Below, piece after piece: positions 6,049 through 9,495 of a DNA stretch of 9,495 nucleotides. A program made the translations under genes and the position numbers. The notes beneath the pieces were generated by a model. It did not search any database, had not been told where the DNA came from, and saw nothing but the letters and a program-made list of their open reading frames with translations. Each line of letters starts with the position of its first letter. The first letter of the stretch is position 1. The stretch comes from Alphaproteobacteria bacterium. Lineage in GTDB: Bacteria; Pseudomonadota; Alphaproteobacteria; RF32; CAG-239. The DNA is taken from assembly GCA_017650255.1 (NCBI GenBank), contig JAGCFG010000011.1:1-9495 (forward strand). The letters run 5' to 3'.

Positions 6049-7494
6049 CTAAAATAAAAGAAGTTTAGCAAGTCCCAAAAAGATGAAATACCCACCAGAA
6101 TCGGTGCAGGCAATCAAAAATACGCCGGAAGATATTGCGGGGTCGATTTTGAGTTTGTTTAAGGTGAGCGGAATTAAAATTCCTGCAAGGCTTGCCACGG
6201 TCAAGTTGCAAAGCATTGCCAAGGCGATGATATAGCTTATTTTTGTATATTCTGGCATCCAAAAATATACGGCAAGTCCTATCATTATGGCAAAAAGTGT
6301 TCCGTTGCAGAGACCGACCATAAACTCTTTGCCGACCATTCGCAAAGCATTGCGCGAGTTTAGTTCTTTTGTGGCAAGAGATCTGACAACCACCGCCAAA
6401 GTTTGTTGTCCGGTTGTTCCGCCCATTGAGGCAACAATCGGCATTAGAACAGCCAGAATCGAGAGCTGAGCAATTATTTCTTGAAAACCGCCGACTACCG
6501 AAGCTGCAGCGATGGTGGCAAACAAATTGGTTATCAGCCAAATTGAGCGTGATTTGAAAATGTCGAAAACCGAGCGATAAACATCGTTGCTTTCGGCACC
6601 GGCAATACCCATAATATCTTCATTGGCTTCTTGGTGGATAATCTCTAGGACATCGTCTACATTGATTACGCCGATAAGGCGTCCTTTGGCGTCGACTACC
6701 ATTGCGGACATCCAGCCATATTCGCGGAACATGTGGGCAACTTCTTCTTGGTCGGTTTCTACCCCAATTGGCACAATTTCGCCGTCCATAACAGAGCTTA
6801 AGACTTCGGTCTGTTTGGCACGCAAAAGCTTGTCCAAAGTAATTTCGCCGGTGGGGCGCAGAGTTTTTTCGTCAACCAAAAAAATGGTATAAAATTCGTC
6901 TGGCAAGTCGTCGCTTGTGAGTAAAAACTTTTTTGCTTCTTTTACGGTCCAATTGTCGGGCATTTTGACAAAGTCGCGCGACATAATACGACCAGCCGAC
7001 TCTTCGGGATAGTTCAAAGAGGACTGAACTTGATATTGCAATTCGGGATTTAAGTGTTGGATAATGTTCTGTTGTTCTTCATTATCCAAATTTTCCAAAA
7101 CTTCTACGGCATCGTCGGAATCAAGTTCGTTAACAATGTTGACAATTTGTTGTTCATCTAGGCTCTCTAATACCTGTTCTTGGACGACTTCGTTCAATTC
7201 AGGGATTACTGCCGGGTCAATTCTGTCGCCAATCAGGCTGACCAGTTTGCGGCGGTGTCCGATGTCCAAAACCTCGATTAATTTTGCCAGGTCATATTCA
7301 TCAAGTCCGGCAATATTCTTTTTTACGTGTGCATCATCATTTTCGTTCAAGCCAATAATGATTGATTTGACGAACTTAGGACCAAGCCCAAGATAATTGG
7401 CCTTGTCTTCAAGTTTTTTTTGTTGTTTTGATTTTTTGCGAGAAAAATATTGGCTTTTGAGTAAGGGAGTCTTTTTTTTGCTTGTCTTTTTCAT
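6049..7494 (-). CDS. mgtE: Magnesium transporter MgtE
   Basis: This 481-residue inner-membrane Mg2+ channel is gated by cytosolic Mg2+. A Lys-rich N-terminal tail (1-32) is followed by the helical MgtE N domain (about 45-160) with repeated LDE/LDSDD loops that sense Mg2+. Paired CBS domains begin at YPEESAGRIMS (162-172), and the second contains GRLIGVINVDDVLEII (271-286). The membrane domain has five helices (about 317-481). SMGGTTGQQTLAVVVRSLA (356-374) is the conserved pore motif. CTDSGGYFIFLGLA (463-476) keeps the pore Asp465 (Asp432 in the Thermus protein), although the usual DVVGF reads DSGGY. GGGGAGG stands before the ATG. It lies 40 nt downstream of tRNA-Leu with no terminator between, and leads the acyltransferase gene. 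Confidence 0.94.
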   Translation of the reverse strand: MKKTSKKKTPLLKSQYFSRKKSKQQKKLEDKANYLGLGPKFVKSIIIGLNENDDAHVKKNIAGLDEYDLAKLIEVLDIGHRRKLVSLIGDRIDPAVIPELNEVVQEQVLESLDEQQIVNIVNELDSDDAVEVLENLDNEEQQNIIQHLNPELQYQVQSSLNYPEESAGRIMSRDFVKMPDNWTVKEAKKFLLTSDDLPDEFYTIFLVDEKTLRPTGEITLDKLLRAKQTEVLSSVMDGEIVPIGVETDQEEVAHMFREYGWMSAMVVDAKGRLIGVINVDDVLEIIHQEANEDIMGIAGAESNDVYRSVFDIFKSRSIWLITNLFATIAAASVVGGFQEIIAQLSILAVLMPIVASMGGTTGQQTLAVVVRSLATKELNSRNALRMVGKEFMVGLCNGTLFAIMIGLAVYFWMPEYTKISYIIALAMLCNLTVASLAGILIPLTLNKLKIDPAISSGVFLIACTDSGGYFIFLGLAKLLLF

Positions 7495-7534
7495 AACATC
7501 CTCCCCTAAAAAATGCCGACGTTGACAAATAAAA

Positions 7535-7620
7535 TGGTGCGGCTGAGAAGACTTGAACTTCCAAGAGCTTAGCTCATAACGACCTCAACGTTACGCGTTT
7601 ACCAATTTCGCCACAGCCGC
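7535..7620 (-). tRNA. tRNA-Leu (anticodon GAG), CCA encoded
   Basis: The acceptor strands GCGGCTG (7614-7620) and CAGCCGC (7539-7545) pair fully, followed by discriminator A and an encoded CCA (7535-7537). The D arm is GCG/CGC. The anticodon stem is TAACG/CGTTA with loop TTGAGGT, placing GAG at 7584-7586. The long variable arm GAGC-TAA-GCTC is the class II mark of leucine tRNAs. The T loop TTCAAGT is normal. It decodes CUU and CUC. No T-run hairpin follows before mgtE. Confidence 0.95.
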
Positions 7621-7639
7621 ATCTCTAAAAAACAAGACA

Positions 7640-7668
7640 CAAATAGCGCATTTAAAAAAAATAATCAA
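7640..7668 (-). promoter_or_regulatory. Candidate promoter of tRNA-Leu (and mgtE)
   Basis: On the minus strand TTGATT (7663-7668, 4/6 to the -35) and TATTTG (7640-7645) are separated by 17 nt. The -10 ends 19 nt before the mature tRNA 5' end, a normal leader for a tRNA operon. No other promoter is clear upstream of mgtE. Confidence 0.45.
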
Positions 7669-7690
7669 GCATTTTCGTAAAAATGTTGAA

Positions 7691-7722
7691 TAAAAATAAA
7701 ACCCTTGAAATATCAAGGGTTT
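7691..7722 (-). terminator. Intrinsic terminator after the orphan tRNA tail
   Basis: A perfect 10-bp stem (7699-7708 with 7713-7722, AAACCCTTGA and its complement) closes a 4-nt loop. On the minus strand it is followed by TATTTTTATT. It begins 4 nt after the CCA of the orphan tRNA-Met tail at 7727-7745, as a tRNA terminator would. It probably was the original terminator of the tRNA-Met transcript. Confidence 0.75.
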
Positions 7723-7726
7723 GACG

Positions 7727-7745
7727 TGGTAGCGAGGGTCGGATT
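7727..7745 (-). repeat. Orphan 19-nt copy of tRNA-Met 3' end
   Basis: tggtagcgagggtcggatt here is identical to 8007-8025, the 3' end of the intact tRNA-Met. It covers CCA, discriminator, acceptor 3' strand and the 3' strand of the T stem. No acceptor 5' strand, D arm or anticodon arm accompanies this copy. The T-stem-to-CCA segment is a classic attachment core for tyrosine recombinases, so it may be an att-type direct repeat. Confidence 0.8.
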
Positions 7746-7885
7746 ATTCCGTTTCACTCCATTCACTGCGCTCATCAGCAAGCTGACCGTCGTTCTAAAG
7801 CTTGCCTTTCTCCTTTGGCATCTAATTTCGCTGCGGTTGCAAAAGCTGCCCTAGCTCAATAAGATGTTCCAAAGAGCTTGCAGAT

Positions 7886-7913
7886 AAAAACAACCGGAGT
7901 ATCGGTTGTTTTT
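7886..7913. terminator. Bidirectional terminator-like hairpin
   Basis: A perfect 11-bp stem AAAAACAACCG (7886-7896) with CGGTTGTTTTT (7903-7913) closes a 6-nt loop. Because A and T runs flank a GC core, both strands show a stem followed by T residues. It lies inside the tRNA-Met tail element, with no gene immediately on either side. Confidence 0.6.
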
Positions 7914-7916
7914 ACT

Positions 7917-7965
7917 TAGCGCTTGTAGTCGAACCAACTTCTCGTTGGTTCTCATCCGACCGCTA
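7917..7965. repeat. 49-nt palindrome with tRNA T-arm-like arms
   Basis: Two 22-nt arms surround a 5-nt loop (TTCTC). The outer 5 bp (TAGCG/CGCTA) and inner 8 bp (GAACCAAC/GTTGGTTC) are perfect and are separated by a 9x9 internal loop. TCGAACCAAC (7929-7938) is identical to 8025-8034 in the T arm of tRNA-Met. The other arm, read on the minus strand, resembles the tRNA's GGTCGGAT--GAACCAAC stretch. Confidence 0.55.
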
Positions 7966-7973
7966 TGTAAAAC

Positions 7974-8001
7974 AAAAAAACGTCCTTTTCAGGACGTTTT
8001 T
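7974..8001 (-). terminator. Terminator of tRNA-Met
   Basis: CGTCCT (7981-7986) pairs with AGGACG (7991-7996) around a 4-nt loop. The stem is extended by A/T pairs to 10 bp and followed on the minus strand by a run of T residues. It begins 5 nt after the CCA of tRNA-Met. The plus strand also ends in T residues, so it could work both ways. Confidence 0.8.
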
Positions 8002-8006
8002 CTTAC

Positions 8007-8083
8007 TGGTAGCGAGGGTCGGATTCGAACCAACGACACGCGGATTATGATTCCGCTGCTCTAACCAACTGAGCTACCCCGCC
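8007..8083 (-). tRNA. tRNA-Met, elongator type (anticodon CAT), CCA encoded
   Basis: The 77-nt gene has acceptor strands GGCGGGG (8077-8083) and CCTCGCT (8011-8017), paired with two G-U wobbles (pairs 1-72 and 5-68), then A and CCA (8007-8009). The D arm is GCTC/GAGC. The anticodon stem GCGGA/TCCGC holds loop ATCATAA with CAT at 8047-8049. The T arm is GTTGG-TTCGAAT-CCGAC. There is no C1:A72 mismatch and no run of three G:C pairs in the anticodon stem, so it is not an initiator. A tRNA-Ile read after lysidine modification is possible, but the body looks like alphaproteobacterial elongator tRNA-Met. Confidence 0.93.
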
Positions 8084-8104
8084 ACAATAGCTGCATACTA
8101 CTTA

Positions 8105-8127
8105 ATGATATTTTCCGCACTTGTCAA
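8105..8127 (-). promoter_or_regulatory. Candidate tRNA-Met promoter (-35 strong)
   Basis: On the minus strand a perfect TTGACA lies at 8122-8127. Seventeen nt later stands TAAGTA, a poor -10 match, ending about 20 nt before the tRNA 5' end. The -35 is convincing. The exact -10 is uncertain. Confidence 0.45.
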
Positions 8128-8173
8128 GATTTTTTTTATAGTCGTGATAACTTTTTGTTGGTGCAGAAAAATT

Positions 8174-8202
8174 AAAGCGGAACAGTGAATTTGTTCCGCT
8201 TT
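8174..8202 (-). terminator. Terminator of the 8213-8482 gene
   Basis: An 11-bp perfect stem AAAGCGGAACA (8174-8184) with TGTTCCGCTTT (8192-8202) closes a 7-nt loop. On the minus strand it is followed by AATTTTT. It starts 10 nt after the gene's stop codon. Plus-strand T residues after the stem make it potentially bidirectional. Confidence 0.75.
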
Positions 8203-8212
8203 TTTGCTTCTT

Positions 8213-8482
8213 TTAAGCAGCAATGGTTACATAATTGATAAAATCACTTAATTTCATGCAGGCAATTTCTTCAGGTTCTTCTTTTAAGTAAATTCCCAGT
8301 TCGTGTTCGATAGCCACGGACAATTCTGTAATTTTTAAGGCGGTGATAAAGCTGTTGTCATCCAAGTTGCTGCCGCCAAAAATTTCGCAGATGGTTTCTT
8401 TATCGTTAATTTGACGCATGGAAATGTCATCAATTGCCCTGATAATACTGCAAATTTTGTCTTTTACATACTCTTTATCCAT
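8213..8482 (-). CDS. Small ACP-like helical protein, serine absent
   Basis: The product has 89 residues. Helix I is DKICSIIRAIDD (8-19). A loop with ETICEIFGG (29-37) is followed by a helix II region ITALKITELSVAIEHELGIYL (46-66). The C-terminal helix is MKLSDFINYV (76-85). The pattern resembles acyl carrier proteins, with ELGIYL----EE and -LSDFINYV matching EEFGIEI--E and -AIDYI. In the gap-free alignment the phosphopantetheine serine is Ala48. Ser44 (DDNSF) lies one helical turn too early, so is only a weak alternative. No SD precedes the ATG. It is paralogous to the 8619-8930 product (shared DKI-SII, I-xIF-N spacing). The function is unknown; a non-modified carrier-like adaptor is one reading. 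Confidence 0.72.
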   Translation of the reverse strand: MDKEYVKDKICSIIRAIDDISMRQINDKETICEIFGGSNLDDNSFITALKITELSVAIEHELGIYLKEEPEEIACMKLSDFINYVTIAA

Positions 8483-8503
8483 AGGAAAATAATTTTGTTA
8501 AAC

Positions 8504-8546
8504 AATATTCTAAAATAATAGTAAAGTTAGTACAGTTTAGAATATT
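8504..8546. promoter_or_regulatory. 11-bp perfect inverted repeat upstream of 8213 gene
   Basis: AATATTCTAAA (8504-8514) and TTTAGAATATT (8536-8546) are perfect inverses separated by 21 nt. The inner repeat edge starts 22 nt before the ATG at 8482, so the repeat occupies the only space available for this gene's promoter, which follows a terminator at 8583-8610. An operator for a dimeric repressor, with sites two helical turns apart, would look like this; a leader hairpin is the alternative. Confidence 0.45.
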
Positions 8547-8582
8547 TTTTTCCTAGCGGGTTTAAAAATTACCTTTATTCAC

Positions 8583-8610
8583 AAAAAAAACGACCGAAAA
8601 GTCGGTCGTT
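8583..8610 (-). terminator. Terminator of the 8619-8930 gene
   Basis: A perfect 9-bp stem AACGACCGA (8589-8597) with TCGGTCGTT (8602-8610) closes an AAAG loop. On the minus strand it is followed by a run of T residues. It begins 9 nt after the stop codon at 8619 and isolates this gene from the next. Confidence 0.88.
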
Positions 8611-8618
8611 GCGTTGTT

Positions 8619-8930
8619 TTAGTTTTTAGTGCCCTTGGCAGATTGTGCATCAATCTTTCCAATGAGGAAGAGTTCCATTTTCATCAGCGTCATGTCCAAC
8701 ATGTCAAGTCGCTCGTTGGTGCAAAGTGAGATGCCGAATTCTGACTCCAAATTGTCGCAGAATTCATAGTAAGTCCAAACATCGTCGTCATTTGTGGGAT
8801 CATTGTTGCTGAAGATGGATTCAATCTTTGTGCCGCCCCAAATTTTGTTGGTGGAACTTTTGGTCACGTTTGCGATAATCGACATGATTTTATCGCGATT
8901 TTTCCGAATGTCTGTTTTTGTTTTTGCCAT
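8619..8930 (-). CDS. Small ACP-like helical protein, paralog 2
   Basis: The product has 103 residues. A basic N-terminus (MAKTKTDIRKNRDK) leads into helix I RDKIMSIIANVT (12-23). A loop TKIESIFSNND (34-44) carries an Asp/Asn-rich insertion DPTNDDD (44-50). Then comes YYEFCDNLESEFGISL (54-69), a loop, and the final helix DMTLMKMELFLIGKI (79-93). The order and spacing match the 8213-8482 product and classical ACPs, but the position of the modified serine is Val51, and no Ser lies in a DSL context. The tail AQSAKGTKN is extra. No SD precedes the ATG. The region is richer in G/C than the housekeeping genes to the left. The function is not recognised. Confidence 0.7.
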   Translation of the reverse strand: MAKTKTDIRKNRDKIMSIIANVTKSSTNKIWGGTKIESIFSNNDPTNDDDVWTYYEFCDNLESEFGISLCTNERLDMLDMTLMKMELFLIGKIDAQSAKGTKN

Positions 8931-8981
8931 AAGCTAAAGTTTTGAGTTTATAATTTTAAAATAATAAGGTTCGTGAGTGTG

Positions 8982-9011
8982 AAAATATCAGGCAAAATCA
9001 AACTTGTCCAA
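8982..9011 (-). promoter_or_regulatory. Candidate promoter of the 8619-8930 gene
   Basis: On the minus strand TTGGAC (9006-9011) and TATTTT (8982-8987) are separated by 18 nt. They lie between the terminator at 9031-9065 and the gene start at 8930. The leader would be about 45 nt, AT-rich and without an SD. Moderate consensus match only. Confidence 0.35.
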
Positions 9012-9030
9012 TGTTTTTTTGAGAGAGTAT

Positions 9031-9065
9031 AAAAAATGCGGATAACCTGAAAAGGTTAACCGCAT
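9031..9065 (-). terminator. Terminator of the 9070 gene
   Basis: A 13-position stem (9036-9048 with 9053-9065: ATGCGG and TAACCT arms separated by one A-A mismatch) closes a 4-nt loop. On the minus strand it is followed by a T run. It starts 4 nt after the stop codon, so transcription should not run into the next paralog. Confidence 0.8.
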
Positions 9066-9069
9066 TGTA

Positions 9070-9495
9070 TCATTGTTTGGATCTGAGAATGAAATCAGCC
9101 AGTTCACTCAGACACATCCGGAGGACGTTGTCGTGCTCATCTTCGCTGATGGCAATACCGAATTCTTCGGCAAGGGCTGCAAGAAACGCACTCACTTCGG
9201 TATCGTTGTCGGTGTTCACCAAGTCGCAAATGCGATCGGTGGCGTCGATGTATACCGACATTCTGACTGCGCCTACGCTCCGAACCGTGTCAGCAATGCG
9301 TTGCATGTCTCTTTCCTTGAGCTTTCGCTCTAAGAAGGCGACAAATTCCTGGACCGGCATTTTGAGAATCATATCTTTCTCGTGTTGAGACATGGTGATT
9401 CCAAAACGCTCAGCAAGGTAGATGTCCACGTCTGTGAGCAACATCCGTAAATTTTTGAACAAATCGCCCATTGAATCTTTCTCAGATACCTGAGA
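9070..9495 (-). CDS. Tandem ACP-like repeat protein, probably 5' truncated
   Basis: The first ATG gives 133 residues from 9471, but the frame stays open to the window edge (SQVSEKDS before that Met). Only a weak GAGAAAG precedes the ATG, so the true start may lie outside. Two homologous units are visible. Unit 1 is about 1-52 (YLAERFGITMSQHEKDMI, 18-35; PVQEFVAFLERK, 39-50). Unit 2 is about 54-131 (FLAALAEEFGIAISEDEHDN, 96-115; CLSELADFILRSK, 120-132). Both follow the helix II-loop-helix IV pattern of acyl carrier proteins and of the two downstream genes. Unit 1 lacks a helix I from Met1, another reason to suspect an upstream start. The residues at the phosphopantetheine serine position are Arg9 and Asp90. 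The function is unknown. Confidence 0.68.
   Translation of the reverse strand, partial: SQVSEKDSMGDLFKNLRMLLTDVDIYLAERFGITMSQHEKDMILKMPVQEFVAFLERKLKERDMQRIADTVRSVGAVRMSVYIDATDRICDLVNTDNDTEVSAFLAALAEEFGIAISEDEHDNVLRMCLSELADFILRSKQ

Larger units (their letters stand above)
7727..8006 (-). repeat. Palindromic non-coding element at tRNA-Met 3' end
   Basis: This 280-bp stretch without a convincing ORF lies between the 3' end of tRNA-Met and an exact 19-nt copy of that end. Its left end reads TAGCGAGGGTCGGAT (7730-7744). Its right part contains the near-inverse ending at 7965, TAGCG-GTCGGAT on the minus strand with a 3-nt deletion, so the segment 7730-7965 has terminal inverted repeats. Inside are a GCAAGCT/AGCTTGC stem (7778-7784 with 7799-7805), an imperfect long-range pairing of CTTTGGCATCT (7814-7824) with AGATGTTCCAAAG (7862-7874), and two terminator-type hairpins. 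It has no integrase or transposase, so any mobility would be non-autonomous. Alternatives are an integration scar or a decayed tandem tRNA duplication. Confidence 0.5.

Noticed and set aside
5641..6057. Plus-strand open frames antisense to the acyltransferase
   Set aside because: The hexapeptide acyltransferase explains the DNA, and the plus-strand products have no recognisable motif or SD.
7727..7745. 3' end of a permuted (two-piece) tmRNA
   Set aside because: The tail is identical to the neighbouring tRNA-Met, and no tag-coding sequence or matching acceptor 5' strand is present.
7727..8083. Plus-strand reading giving RVGFEPT-like peptide across tRNA-Met
   Set aside because: This is the familiar spurious translation of tRNA 3' ends; stops interrupt the rest of the element.
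8213..9495. Integron-like cassette array with attC sites
   Set aside because: The hairpins between the genes are T-run terminators directly after stop codons and lack paired GTTRRRY/RYYYAAC boxes; no integrase is visible.
1..9495. CRISPR array, insertion sequence or prophage genes
   Set aside because: No regularly spaced repeats were seen, and no transposase, integrase or phage structural product occurs in any real frame.

Overview
The window looks like chromosomal DNA of an AT-rich alphaproteobacterium, plausibly one of the host-associated (gut-type) lineages. The basis is an RpoH with the classic QKKLFFNLR box beside an RluD-type pseudouridine synthase, an elongator tRNA-Met of alphaproteobacterial type, encoded CCA ends, and low-GC housekeeping genes with ordinary Shine-Dalgarno (SD) sites. 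The taxonomic placement is inference from gene content, not from a marker tree.

Left third (1-4304). On the minus strand lie a window-edge partial acidic protein of unknown function (1-507), an unrecognised 285-residue cytosolic protein (574-1431) and a one-membrane-span small protein (1418-1720) that overlaps it by 14 nt. Divergent from these, on the plus strand, come an RluD-family 23S rRNA pseudouridine synthase (1788-2789), heat-shock sigma factor rpoH (2852-3721) and a GTG-started protein (3738-4304). That last protein is a GGDEF-fold domain whose catalytic signature has been replaced, so it should not make c-di-GMP.

Middle (4301-7620, all minus strand). Read in transcription order these are tRNA-Leu(GAG), the magnesium transporter mgtE, a left-handed beta-helix acyltransferase, a small candidate lipoprotein and a TrmN6-type tRNA adenine-N6 methyltransferase. 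Spacing is tight: 40 nt, 9 nt, 61 nt and 7 nt. The methyltransferase and the degenerate GGDEF gene converge and use the same CTAG palindrome for both stop codons.

Right third (7621-9495). tRNA-Met(CAT) is followed by about 280 bp of non-coding, strongly palindromic DNA. This ends in an exact 19-nt copy of the tRNA 3' end and holds three terminator-like hairpins and a 49-nt palindrome built from T-arm-like sequence. It resembles a small repeat element or an integration scar at a tRNA 3' end. Beyond the tRNA is an array of three minus-strand genes for small helical proteins (8213-8482, 8619-8930, 9070-9471 and beyond). They are paralogous to one another and resemble acyl carrier proteins (ACPs), yet none has a serine at the phosphopantetheine position in the simplest alignment. 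Each gene has its own terminator. This array and the tRNA-Met tail element are the most unusual parts of the window.
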